Below, in pieces: positions 33,306 through 43,709 of a DNA stretch of 64,000 bases. The DNA comes from Lindgomyces ingoldianus (Eukaryota; Ascomycota; Dothideomycetes; Pleosporales; Lindgomycetaceae). The stretch covers positions 1,706,978-1,770,977 of the forward strand of contig NW_022985166.1 in the NCBI RefSeq assembly GCF_010093535.1, read 5' to 3'. Below the pieces are notes generated by a model that saw nothing but the letters and a program-made list of their open reading frames with translations, did no database searches and was not told the origin of the DNA. Position numbers and translations under genes: made by a program. Position 1 is the stretch's first letter; every line of letters starts with the position of its first letter.

Positions 33306-34694
33306 TCATGCTCCCTTGGCTAGAGGATCGACGCTATCACCGTCGCCCACCACGCCGGATTTGCTTGGATCGTTCCGCCTCATGATACCCTCCACAGGCC
33401 CGAGGAGTCGTTGGAAGCCGTCTTTTCCAAGGGTCGCGACCTTCACTTCTGAAGTACTAACAACAGAAGCTGCGCGGGGAGCATCGTTGAGCAATGCTAG
33501 TTCACCGAAATAGTCTCCCTTCTTGTATCGATTGACAGCCTTGTCTACCCCACGCTTATAGACCTCGGCCTCTCCAGATTCGAGGATGTAGAAAGACTCG
33601 CCCACGTCGCCTTCTTTGATGATCGTGGTGCCTGCGGGATACTTTCGGGTTTCGAGAGCGTCGGCGATTTTGGAGCGTTCATATGGTGTCAAGGATGAGA
33701 GAAGAGGAACTTCTTCGAGGAAGCCCTCGTACATCCGGCGTCGCTGGAAGGCGCTGTCCATAAGAATGCGGCGGAATGTTACACGATCCAAGGCCCACAG
33801 AGTGGATTGTTCGGTCGACACAATCGTCGCAGCGCGAGGGGCATTATACATTAGGGCAAGTTCACCAAATGAACCGCCTAGGCCAACGCTGCCTACTTTT
33901 GTCCCGAGCCCGTCGGGACCAGCTTCCAGCTTTCCTGACTTATTAATGTAAATGTCAAAGGAGCCATTCTCGACCACGTAGAAGTAGTCCCCCACGTCGC
34001 CTTGCTGAATGACTTTAATCCCCTTTGTTGGTATTGGCTTCTCCTGCAGTGCACCTAAGACTTGTGCCGACTGTTCGTCGTCGAGGTGGGAGAAGAGGAA
34101 GTTGCCGGCAACTGCGGCTTTCAGGCGATTCTGTTGATCTGCGGACTTGTGATGATACGGTGGGGTCCAATTGTCGTTAAGGGAGGAGGCGGGGTTGAGG
34201 GACTCGGCGGAGACGGAGGTGCGCCTGTTCATGTTATAATTGCTGGGGAAGCTCTGATTGTCCATAGCGCTGATGGCCGTTGGTGCCGTCGCTCTGGACG
34301 ACTTCGCAGAACCGCCGAACGCGAAGTTGCCGAAGGTGCTGTCGCCCTTGGTGCTTGATTGGGCCTTGTCCATGTCGGAAGGCGCGAAGGATGCTGCGGT
34401 AGGTGAAGCGATGGTGTCGTTTTCTTCCTCTTCTTCGAGGCGGTGCATGCCACTAGTTGCAAGGCCAGCGCTGGGTGGTGTGCCAAAGGGGTTGTTGCCG
34501 GGAAAGGTGCTCTCGGCCATGCCACCGCCTTTCTGGCTGGAATGGTGCTGGGAGAGCAGGAACTCGGCACGCTGCGACTCTAGACGGCGCAGAAAGAAGT
34601 TTGCGCAGAACTGGAGGACGTCTTGGGGCTTTGCTTTCAGGACTTCGCGGTTGAGGGCAGATATCTCATTAGAGTAGTCGGGAGGGAGCGACAT
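33306..34694 (-). CDS. pkaR: cAMP-dependent protein kinase regulatory subunit
   Basis: Intronless, 462 residues. Binds and inhibits the PKA catalytic subunit until cAMP occupies its two binding domains. Residues 1-40 resemble the dimerisation/docking domain (ISALNREVLKAKPQDVLQFCANFFLRRL). A Ser/Thr/Asn-rich linker contains the inhibitor sequence RRTSVS near residue 156, with Ser/Thr at the pseudosubstrate/autophosphorylation position. Two cyclic nucleotide-binding domains follow, with phosphate-binding cassettes FGELALMYNAPRAATI (about 278-293) and FGELALLNDAPRAASV (about 398-413). Both conserved arginines are intact. Length and layout match other filamentous ascomycete PkaR/Bcy1. The 5' intergenic region to the divergent neighbour is long (2.2 kb), suggesting an extended leader or complex promoter. 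Confidence 0.97.
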   Translation of the reverse strand: MSLPPDYSNEISALNREVLKAKPQDVLQFCANFFLRRLESQRAEFLLSQHHSSQKGGGMAESTFPGNNPFGTPPSAGLATSGMHRLEEEEENDTIASPTAASFAPSDMDKAQSSTKGDSTFGNFAFGGSAKSSRATAPTAISAMDNQSFPSNYNMNRRTSVSAESLNPASSLNDNWTPPYHHKSADQQNRLKAAVAGNFLFSHLDDEQSAQVLGALQEKPIPTKGIKVIQQGDVGDYFYVVENGSFDIYINKSGKLEAGPDGLGTKVGSVGLGGSFGELALMYNAPRAATIVSTEQSTLWALDRVTFRRILMDSAFQRRRMYEGFLEEVPLLSSLTPYERSKIADALETRKYPAGTTIIKEGDVGESFYILESGEAEVYKRGVDKAVNRYKKGDYFGELALLNDAPRAASVVSTSEVKVATLGKDGFQRLLGPVEGIMRRNDPSKSGVVGDGDSVDPLAKGA

Positions 34695-36862
34695 TGAGGT
34701 CGTGGTGAGGGGTTGTCGCTCGCAGCTCTTTGACGTGTGGTTCGCGAGGGGCGCAGGGATGATGCAGTGTGGAACTGGGGTCGAAGCGAGCAGACGGCGC
34801 GAGCAGGTGAGAGAACAATGCAGGAGGGCGATTCAAGGCACGAAGGATGGCAATGGCATGAGTGGATAAGCCAGAGAGATGCGAGGGAGCGCTGGGGGAG
34901 CCGCCAGGAAACTGAGGGGCTGCAGCTGGGTGCGATTGGCAGGCGATGAGGGGGGGGACCAGAATCGCGCTGCACTTGGGGAAGAAGCTGCGTCCTGAGG
35001 CGAGCTCTGGGCGAGCAGCCTGGTAGGCCTGGCAAGTGTCTGGTGTGGGGTTGGAGCTGTGGAAGGCAAAAAGAACATCTATGGAAGCAATCGAACCCCC
35101 AAAGAAGCCATATCGAAGCGCATGCCACCCACTGACGATGCGCCGCAGGCAACCAGCCTGACTGAGACGCGCCCACGGAACCAGGCAGCTCTCTTGGCGG
35201 CTGGAGTGACACAGCGAGACACAGCGAGCCACAGCGCGAGGCTGGCTTGCTCAATACTGTCCCTTCCTCGCTCCAGCAGCATATTGTGCTCTGATGCGGG
35301 GGACGGCTAGCCAGAGTCAGACAAAGATCAAGATAGACATTAGACATCTCAAACGCGACGCCAGAGCTCGATTTAGCTCCCGCCACACGGACTCCGCAAG
35401 GCACAAAGCTTCGCTGCCGCTAGTGGGGTGCTCGCAGGCAGGTGTCCGAGCTGCTGCAGCTGGTGGTTGACGGAACAAAGCACTCCCGCAGCGCCTGTTT
35501 GTCCTCTCGTCACCCTCAAAGGATAGGTGAATCATACCACATTCTCGACTAAGAAGGGCTGAAGGAGCTTGCACATCTGCCGACGATTCCGGTGAAGGCA
35601 GCAGCCAGACTCCCTCAACATCAATCAGCTCGATTGCTTGAAATATTGATGACTCTGGCTGTGGAGAGTCATCGCGGGCTCTGGGCAATAGCGAGACAGG
35701 AGCGTCTCTGATAGCTTCCCGGTCACGGGAACAAGGAATGAAAGGCTTCGGTGTACCATTCCAGCATTTTTACATGGAACATGAACGCCTGGCTGCGGCC
35801 AAGCATAGACGTGAGGCTCGTGACACATGTCTGAAGATACCTAGAACAGGACGGTGCAGTTCCTTGCTTGCAACGTTCGCCCTGATTTCCTCTGCATCTA
35901 GGCTGCCGAACATCGTCTCTCTAGTCAAACCTCGCCGCCCGTAAGATTATTTTGCCTTCCCAGCCCTGGACGACTACTTGGACGGACGAGGTTTGGATGT
36001 GACGCCTCTAACAGGCTTTTCTCTGATTGGACGCAGGACGGCATCTGCAAGACTGGTCCCATGACCTTCCTCAAACTCGACGAGAAACTGGCGGTGAAAA
36101 CCTGAAGATGGCGAAACTTCACAGCATGTCGTCCCGTCACGGTTGGGCCAGAGTCGAGAGCAGGAGGTTGCAAGCATTGCGTACTGGACGAACTCTCCTG
36201 TTGAAACCCTCTTCAAAGACGGCGCTTGGGATGATTGGCCAGATGGGGACGAACGCCCATGACGCAAGGTGAATACGAGCACGTGCGACCAGCGTGCGTA
36301 TGGCGGGGCTGCTGGGAGAGACGGCCATTGCGACTATCAAAGGCACTAGACGGGGAGTTCCTGACTGCAATATCTTCGAGGGCGAAATTGAAGAGCTTGG
36401 GTATTGCACCGTCGTCATAGGCACCGGACGAGCTGTCTGTCTGCTGTCTGCCCGCTGTCTACCCGCTGTCTGTCACCGTCTAGCCTCTGTTCGTTAAGCT
36501 CGGCGAAAAAGTCTTGGCTCCGTCCCAGTCCTGAGCTCGACAGCCCTTGAGGCGCAAACTGCCCCAACCTCTGCAAGCACTCTCCCCTCGTAATACTCTG
36601 ACTCTGCAGCGCATTGTGTCTCGCAGAGCCTCTCATCACCACCTCTTTGGCCACCTGCAGCTCTTATCGCCGTCCATTTCCTGCCTTAGCGCGCCGTCCT
36701 ATTGCCGTTTGCAGTCTCCAGCGTCTGCCGCTCCTGATCCAGTGCCTCTCGCCCAACCACCTCCCGCCCTCCGTTTTCGCAACCACAAGACACTGTCTCA
36801 GCCCTTGACTGTGATCCTTATTCCCTTCACTAGCTCATCCGATCTCTCTCCTGCCCATCAAG
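34695..36862. promoter_or_regulatory. 2.2-kb divergent promoter region, pkaR / CBM48 protein
   Basis: Separates two divergent start codons. Contains two short tandem-repeat patches: cacagcgaga-type 11-nt units at about 35211-35240 and gctgtctgcc-type units at about 36430-36475. CT-rich leader sequence precedes the ATG at 36863. Frames of 80-255 codons on either strand here are compositionally biased and have no recognisable domain; they are treated as leader or promoter sequence. Confidence 0.5.
36430..36475 (+). repeat. Short tandem repeat (gctgtctg/ccc)n
   Basis: Four imperfect 'gctgtct' units (gctgtctgt, gctgtctgcccgctgtctacccgctgtctgt) within the pkaR/CBM48-protein intergenic region, period 7-12 nt. 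Confidence 0.55.
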
Positions 36863-38739
36863 ATGGGGAAATACACCTTTACGTGGTACGTTGCGCCGCC
36901 GCTTGGCTCCTGCTATCGACTCACCGATTCTCCACAGGGAACACGCCGCCAATGAAGTCCTCGTCACAGGCGACTTCGACTCATGGCAAAAGACCATCAA
37001 GCTAGAGAAGGAAGGTGACGTCTTCAAGAAAACAGTCGAGCTGCCAAAGTCCAAGCATCTGTACAAGGTGAGTGTTCTCCCCCGCCTGTACCAACATTTT
37101 CACGACTCGTCGTAGCCTACACATTCAATTGTGCTAATGATTACCCCTGCAGTTTGTCGTCGATGGTAACTGGTGTTTAAACAACTCTGCGCCGAAAGAA
37201 AATGATAGCACTGGCATCGAGAACAATGTCCTGACACCAGAAGATATCAAGGACGAGCCTGTGGGCATTCTTTCCTCGGTTGCACCCGAGTCTACAACCG
37301 CAGCCTTGGCAGGAGCCGTGCCGAAGGAGGAAAGGGCAAAATCGGAAGAACCGGTCCCTGGAGCCTTCCCCCAGACTCCCTTCGAAACGCCTGCCACCGA
37401 ACCGCAATCGTTCTCCGTGAACCCTATCCCGGCTACGGACGGCCCCGGCAACCCTGTCAAGCTTGAGCCTGGTGAGAAAGTCCCCGACCCGAGCACCCTC
37501 ACGAGCAACACGATACAATCCACTGTGAAGGACGATAAGGAGCCCGAGGAGACGGTTAAAGTTGCCCCAATACCAGCTACGGCAGGAGCCGGCAACCCGA
37601 TCCACCTCGCACCAGGAGAGAAGGTGCCTGACCCAAGCACTCTAACCTCGAACACCATCGAGAGCACGATTAAGACAGATGCTGCGTCGTATGAGAACTC
37701 AGATGCTGCTCCACCTCAGCTTGGCCCTGCCGTGACCCCAGAAGCTGAAGGAGAGGCTAAGGGCGGTATGTTTAGTCTGCCTCCTGTCACCAGCGGTTTG
37801 ATCCCAGAGTCAAGTCTTCCCAAAGATACCAATGTTGAGATCGAGAAAGATCCAGGCGTCACCATCCAGTCCGCCGCACCAACCAGCACGACGGTCGCGC
37901 TTGCCGCCGAAGTCCCCAAGGAGCCGAAGATTGTCCCAGAGGCTGTCACGGAGAGCCAAAAGGTGGCAGACTTTGCCCCAGAAGCATCCGCCAACCCTGA
38001 GGCGGTTGAAGAGAAGAAGGAAGTCGAGGAGGAGCTGAAGTCGAAGGTTCCCGAGGAGCCACCAGCAGCCGAGAGCTCCACCACCACCGAGAAGGTTGGC
38101 GCGACGGCCGCTGTTGGAGCCACTGCTGCTACTGCCGCCTTTGCCGCAGCAACATATGCCGCAAAAGACAAGGCCGCTGAGACGATTGGAGTGAATGGAC
38201 AGGCCACAGCCAGCGAAGTTCCCGAAGTTGTAACCGAGAGCCAGAAGGAAGCGCACGTGAGTCCCGAGGCTTCCGCTAATGCTGAGGCGGTCGAAGAAAA
38301 GAAAGAGGTGGAAACTGAACTGCTCAAGGAGGTTCAGAAAACCGACGAGGCCGGCGAGCCAGCTCCCACTGCCGCCGGTCTCTCTGACGACGCTCTGGCT
38401 GACACTGAACCTCTCAAGTCATCTAGTGAACCTGATGCTTTGAATGCTGCAGCCTCCAAACCAGCAGAGCCTGAACCCGTCAAGCCAGCTACCGACTCTC
38501 GTGACGTCTCCCCGATGTCAAAGCAGCCCACCACTGCCGAGCAGACTCAGCCAACCGTCACCACCGGCGCCGAGACTAGCAAAGCCGAGGCCAAGACCAC
38601 GCCCGCTACGGAAGTAGCCCCAGAGACGCCCAAGAAGGATACAGCATCCTCTTCAAAGGGCACGCCTAACACCACCGAGGACAAGAAGAAGAAGAGGCGA
38701 TCCATCTTTGGCAAGCTCAAGGACAAGCTGCACTTCTAA
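36863..38739 (+). CDS. Crp1/Mdg1-like protein with N-terminal AMPK-type glycogen-binding (CBM48) domain
   Basis: Three exons, 36863-36885, 36938-37067 and 37153-38739, encode 579 residues. Both introns have GT-AG ends and phases agree; the 23-nt first exon encodes MGKYTFTW. Residues 1 to about 75 form a CBM48/AMPK1-CBM fold (FTWEHAANEVLVTGDFDSW, KSKHLYKFVVDGNW). The remaining 500 residues are Ala/Pro/Glu/Lys-rich and disordered, with duplicated modules: PGEKVPDPSTLTSNTI occurs twice, STTxALAxxVPKE twice, and VTESQKxA..PEASANxEAVEEKKEVE twice. It ends in a basic KKKKRRSIFGKLKDKLHF. Yeast Crp1 binds cruciform DNA and Mdg1 acts in pheromone signalling; which role applies here is unknown. Confidence 0.85.
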
Positions 38740-39961
38740 ATAGTGTCGGTGCCATACACTTCATTCAAACCGTAGTGGACTAATCGAATTTGCCGGCATT
38801 TCTGCACAATAAAGTTTCGACGAGTTGTGCGCATCTCAATCTCATGGAATGGAATGGAATGGATCTGGACGTTTCTCTGCTCTGCTCATGTTCAGGTTCA
38901 GGTTCAGGTTCATGAAGGTCTTTCTCTTTCTTCTTTCCTCTCTTTCTTGGCTTATACCACTCTCTCCCCTACCAATACTCTTATCACTGTTTCTCTATTT
39001 CCCTCTCTGCTTATAATTATGTCTAGTTTGCTTGTTCTCAAACCCAATTCCACTTTTCTCGGCCCGATTCGTGCGTTCTGCGATGCATATACAGACTCCT
39101 CTACAGTATTATCGAAGCGTCGGATGTATTTTCTTTTCGGAGGGATGAATATACCTGGACCATGACTAGGATAAGTTGTGTGTGTCTTGTTTATGTATGT
39201 GGGTTTTTGGATTCCTGTAGTTGCGGGGAATGCAAGCGGCGATGAGAGAAGGGAGGTGCCAGTAATTAATTTCGTCAATGGAGATGAGATTTTGTATGCT
39301 TTTATCGTGTGGTAGTGCTTGTAAATGGGCGTGCCGGGGAATATGATTAAGATGAGTATTCTTGAAGCTGGCTCGTCGTTGGGTCTGAGACGTTAGCTAC
39401 CGGACTTGAGTTCGAGTACAGCAACGTGCTAGCCAGGTCAAAGGCGAAAATCAACGCTGCCAAGATTGCTCCAGTGGGACTGTCAAAGCTTGTCAGGGAG
39501 CCTCATCTCGCCATTTTGTAATACCACTTTCCTACTTCACACGGACAAATTTTGAGATGCGGATACCTAATTATCTTTGGATACCTCGGAACATGAGCGC
39601 ACGGCCTGAATACGGCTCCGTGCCATTCACGTCGCAGAGCCCAACCCCCATCCTCTCTACCCTTTCTGGCGGATATTATTCACAAATTCATTGCCGATCG
39701 CCATAGCTTCGGTGACTTGCTCTTTTGCCCACTTATGACTAATCGTATTCAGCATTTTTAACGTCCGAGTGGCGCCTCTGGGTCTTATCTGGACCTCTCA
39801 TGATGTCGCACGCTATCGCCTCTAAAATGGCATCAGCAATCGAATATGCACTAAGTTCCTTTATAAGTTTGTCCCCTCTTCACCAGGATGCCATTATCGC
39901 AATCTCAAGTTTCAATCAATAAATTCCAGTATCTAGTCGTCTAGCTAGACAGCTCTTGATC
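38740..39961. other. 1.2-kb intergenic region with two short microsatellites
   Basis: Between two plus-strand genes. Contains (ggaat)n at about 38845-38860 and (ttcagg)n at about 38890-38912. AT-rich near 38930-39030. The 3' end of the Crp1-like gene and the transporter promoter must lie here. No gene recognised. Confidence 0.5.
38890..38912 (+). repeat. (TTCAGG)n microsatellite
   Basis: Three to four TTCAGG hexamers, 'gttcaggttcaggttcaggttcat'. It is not the TTAGGG telomere unit. Confidence 0.7.
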
Positions 39962-41574
39962 ATGTCTACGCCTCCTTATCCAGACGAGATCAAAGGGCCA
40001 GCCGCCGTTGAGAGCGGCGACGATGTGCCTCAGTACGACGGATCCAGTATCGACACCATCAAAGCGCTGGTCCATGAAGGTAAGTCCTAATTTCTCCAAA
40101 ATTCTGTTTTTGTCTCCAGAATTTGCTCTGATAATGTGCAGACCACCAACATGAGATCAAGCTGCGAACTATGTCATGGCAGAAGGCAGCGTGGTTGCTT
40201 GCCGGAGACCAAGTCTGTCTTGCCATTATGGCTCAGACATGGTCGCTCTCGTAAGCCTGCCGTCGCTGCAGTCATCTTGGTGCCCGCCTCTAATATTGCA
40301 TCTCCACGCAGGGTCCTAGGGTGGGTTCCAGGAATTATCACTATGGTGGCTGCTGGTATCCTCTTCTGGATTACTTCAATGACCATGTGGAAGTACATAA
40401 TGAAGTATCCTCAGATCAAAGATATCTGTGATTTCGGATACTACGCTTTTGGGAGAAATAGGTTTGCTTATGAGTTCTCTGGATTCATGCTGCTCGCCAA
40501 TAATATCCTCCTCATTGGCTTTCACATCCTCACTGGTGCCAAGGTCCTTAACACTCTATCAGATCACTCCCTTTGCACTGTAGTGTTCTCTGTCATTGCA
40601 ACCTTGATGGGTATAGTGTTGTCCCTACCGAGGACCTTACGCCACGTTTCGTTCATGTCGATGTTCTCAGGTGAGTGATCACGATTCCCATTTTCATGAC
40701 CTTTCGGCACTATTCACTGACGCCTGTTTTGACAGCTGCATTTATGGCAGTTGCTGTCCTCCTTTTCTTGATTTTTGCTGGTATCGAGGATGCTCCCCTG
40801 TATGGCTACAACGGCAACTATCCCACTGACGGCCCAGTTCGGACCTATGCCTTCCCCCTCCCCGGCACTACCTGGGTGAACTGCATGAATGCCGTGCTAA
40901 ACATCACATTCCTCTGGGTTCCGCAAATTCTCTTCCCCACCTTTATCGCCGAGATGGAGCGACCACAAGACTTCCCCAAATCCCTGACTGTTCTCACTGG
41001 CATCTCCATCTTCTTATTCATTGTTCCCCCAGCCATTGGATTCCGATATCTAGGCCAGTACTCCACAGCCCCAGCATTTGGCAGTCTGGGTGTCGACGCC
41101 TACAAGAAAGGATCCTTTGCGTTTGTCATTGTGCCCACGCTCATCATCGGCGTCATCTACGCCAACGTCAGTGCCAAATACATCTACTTCCGCATCATGG
41201 GCACATCTCGTCACGCGCATAGTAACACCGTGATTGGCTGGGGGATTTGGTGTGCAGTCATGGCAGGGATTTGGATTCTCGGCTTCATATTCGCAGAGGT
41301 GATTCCCAGCATGGGGGATTTCCTCTCCCTGCTTGGTTCCGCATTCGACTCATTCTTCGGATTCATCTACTTCGCGGTTGCGTATTGGCATCTTTACCGT
41401 GGGAAATTGTTTGCGGGTACCTGGAGGTCGGTTATGACGGTTGTGCATGTCTTTGTTATGGCGGTTGGGCTGTTTATACTTGGTCCGGGATTTTATTCCG
41501 CGGTGAAGGCGATTATTGATGATTATTCGGCAGGTACGAGACCGGCTTTTAGTTGTGCGAATTTAGCTCTCTGA
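39962..41574 (+). CDS. Amino acid transporter, AAAP family (N-system/mtr type)
   Basis: Four exons, 39962-40079, 40142-40250, 40312-40670 and 40736-41574, encode 474 residues. The three introns (62, 61 and 65 nt) are GT-AG and in consistent phase. About 40 hydrophilic N-terminal residues precede a membrane core with roughly ten to eleven hydrophobic segments, for example ITMVAAGILFWITSMTMW, FMAVAVLLFLIFAGI and TVLTGISIFLFIVPPAIGF. The start of the core (MSWQKAAWLLAGDQVCLAIM) and ICDFGYYAFGR match the fungal neutral/aromatic amino acid permeases of the AAAP superfamily. Predicted proton-coupled uptake at the plasma membrane. Substrate cannot be fixed from sequence. Confidence 0.92.
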
Positions 41575-41872
41575 CGAGTCTTCTTCCTAGCAAAAGTATA
41601 TAATTCTTGGGGCCCTGGATACAACGTCTGACCATAGTTAAACTAGATATATAGCAACGTAGCATAGGAAGTTAATAAGCTGTGTTATTGCACTGCATCC
41701 TATTACCTAGTGATGAACACGGCAGGGAATCTGTTTCCTATTGACTTTCTCGCTGACTCCAGTAAGAGGGTTAATAGATGGATTGATCATATTCCACGTT
41801 AGATGAGAAAGTGCGGTAAATTTCGCCAATCAATGACTCTATTAATATTCAGAAGAGAGTATTGATATGTGC

Positions 41873-43075
41873 TCACCAAGATCCAATATCGGATAAGGCA
41901 TCTTCGACCTCAGTCCAAGCCTCAGAAGCCAGAGACACGATATCCCAATCCCGCCCTAGCTGCTCCGCCACATCCATGATCATGTCCTCGTAGTCACTCC
42001 GCCCGTAGACGCTCATTCCACCGGAACTATCCACCCACTCTGGACCCCCAAAAACCTCGTTCTTGGCGTCATCCCATGGCCTTCCCACTTCCATTTCCCC
42101 CAGCGCTCCTCTCGCCCATTCTCCCAGCGAGAACATCTGAGGAACTTCTGGATCGCGGGGCCAATATAAATGACAAGCGCAGAACTGTTCACTGCAAGAG
42201 GTCCAGACGGCGATGAAGTGACATCCGGTGAAGTTTCTGTGCCATCGGAATGGCCACCCACCCCCAGTTGCGGTGAAGTGGTAGCGGAATGGATACCAGC
42301 CAAGGTTGCGCCAATTGTTGTCGTCTTCGTCCTCAGACTGCTCTTCCCCTTCGATTTCCCCATCGTCCTCGTCAGAGATATAGCTCATGTATCCCTCATC
42401 CACATCCACGTTCTCTTCAATTGCTTGCGATAGAGAGGAAATGTCCTGAAGTTGAGAGGTAGTCTGTGGCACTGGCACCTTTGATTCCCCAGGACCGTCA
42501 AAAACATCCGCATAATCTCCAAAATAACAATACCTCTCATACGCATCCATACGCTCAATCATCTTCTCTGTATCCTCCATCATATCCAGATCCTCTCTCC
42601 ACTCCTCCTCCTTGATCTCCCTCCTCATCCCCTTCTTCGATAATTGCCGTTTCTGCCACTTATTAGAATACTTCTTCTCCCGCGAGTGGTGGTAGCTAGG
42701 TGGACGCGGCCATTGCTGCGCTTGTCGATACGCCTCGCGCGGCGTGAATCTGTGAATAATGGCCGTGGAGAGGTCAGCCGGGAAGGATGTTAAGTACATG
42801 CTGGAGTCGCAGTCTGGGATGTGCGAATGGGGCGTGTAGTGGGACTGTTGGTTGGGGTGGGAGGGGAGGTCGAAGGGAGAGAGGCCTTTGAAGTGGTAGT
42901 ACTTCTCCATTCGCGCTCGGTTGCGGGATTGTATGCGGCTAGAGGCGCGGAGATCGGAGGTGTGGGAAGCGTGCTTAGGGGATAGGTCGTTGGCGGGAAT
43001 GGTGGAGAATGGAAGGCCATGGATTTCGAGAGCGATATGGAGATCAGAGTCGTGAGGTTTGGGGGTGGGTGCCAT
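41873..43075 (-). CDS. Hypothetical acidic protein with conserved Trp/Cys-rich C-terminal region
   Basis: The open frame extends from an upstream ATG at 43306 (477 residues), but the protein-like sequence begins at the ATG at 43075 (400 residues), which I prefer. No known domain recognised. The middle has a basic helix (KWQKRQLSKKGMRREIKEEEW) and a strongly acidic stretch (ISDEDDGEIEGEEQSEDEDD). The C-terminal 150 residues are rich in Trp and Cys (GWYPFRYHF, CSEQFCACHLYWPRD), suggesting a folded domain. No signal peptide or membrane segment. The first 77 residues of the longer form look like translated leader. Confidence 0.6.
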   Translation of the reverse strand: MAPTPKPHDSDLHIALEIHGLPFSTIPANDLSPKHASHTSDLRASSRIQSRNRARMEKYYHFKGLSPFDLPSHPNQQSHYTPHSHIPDCDSSMYLTSFPADLSTAIIHRFTPREAYRQAQQWPRPPSYHHSREKKYSNKWQKRQLSKKGMRREIKEEEWREDLDMMEDTEKMIERMDAYERYCYFGDYADVFDGPGESKVPVPQTTSQLQDISSLSQAIEENVDVDEGYMSYISDEDDGEIEGEEQSEDEDDNNWRNLGWYPFRYHFTATGGGWPFRWHRNFTGCHFIAVWTSCSEQFCACHLYWPRDPEVPQMFSLGEWARGALGEMEVGRPWDDAKNEVFGGPEWVDSSGGMSVYGRSDYEDMIMDVAEQLGRDWDIVSLASEAWTEVEDALSDIGSW

Positions 43076-43306
43076 GATAAGTCTCTTAGCTCTCAGAGCG
43101 GCTTGCTGGAATGTTATAGAGGGTGTGTGCAAGTAGATAGGGAAATTAGTGCACTCAATGAAGAGGACTATATGTTGCTCGGGATCCTGGGTTGGGATGA
43201 CCTGTGCTATTTGTAAATTGATATGGAGGTATTCGCTTTGAACAAACGAGTATTGTACCCTTCTCCTGAAGAGCACAGCTGGATATGACTCTACATTGCA
43301 ATCCAT

Positions 43307-43709
43307 GCACCAGTCACGCGCTGACTGTGCCCTTTGTCGTAGTGCGAGATTAGGATTAGGGAAAGGATGAGGGCTGAAGGCTGAGCGAAGGGCGGATGTC
43401 GATGATCCGTGAGGCGGTGCAGCGGTGTGGCTTGGGCTTTTGGATCAGCCACAACTGCTTCATAGGCTAAACAACTGCCGACGTATCTCTTCTGTCACTC
43501 CCAGAGCCGTCCTGATGGTGACATGAGGGAGAAGAGAAGAGACCAATCAGTGCCCCACATGACACTTCGCTGTGATATTTCCGACATGTCATTCTCCACA
43601 CGAAAACCCATGTACCATAGATCATTCAAATGAGAGTATACCTAATCTAGATCAACTTCCTCATTGTCTGATTTCTCTATTAAACATCTATCCTCTGTTT
43701 CATCATATC
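43307..43709. other. Divergent intergenic region
   Basis: Between the hypothetical acidic protein and the aldehyde dehydrogenase, about 400 bp (630 bp from the preferred start at 43075). Both promoters must lie here. No distinct element recognised. Confidence 0.45.

Noticed and set aside
34637..35404. 255-codon minus frame upstream of pkaR
   Set aside because: Overlaps the pkaR start, is Ser/Pro-biased and has no domain; more likely leader sequence.
36547..37005. 152-codon plus frame around the first exon of the CBM48 gene
   Set aside because: Reads through leader DNA and intron in a different frame from the supported gene.
38890..38912. (TTCAGG)n as an interstitial telomere
   Set aside because: Fungal telomere units are TTAGGG-type; only three to four copies of a different hexamer are present.
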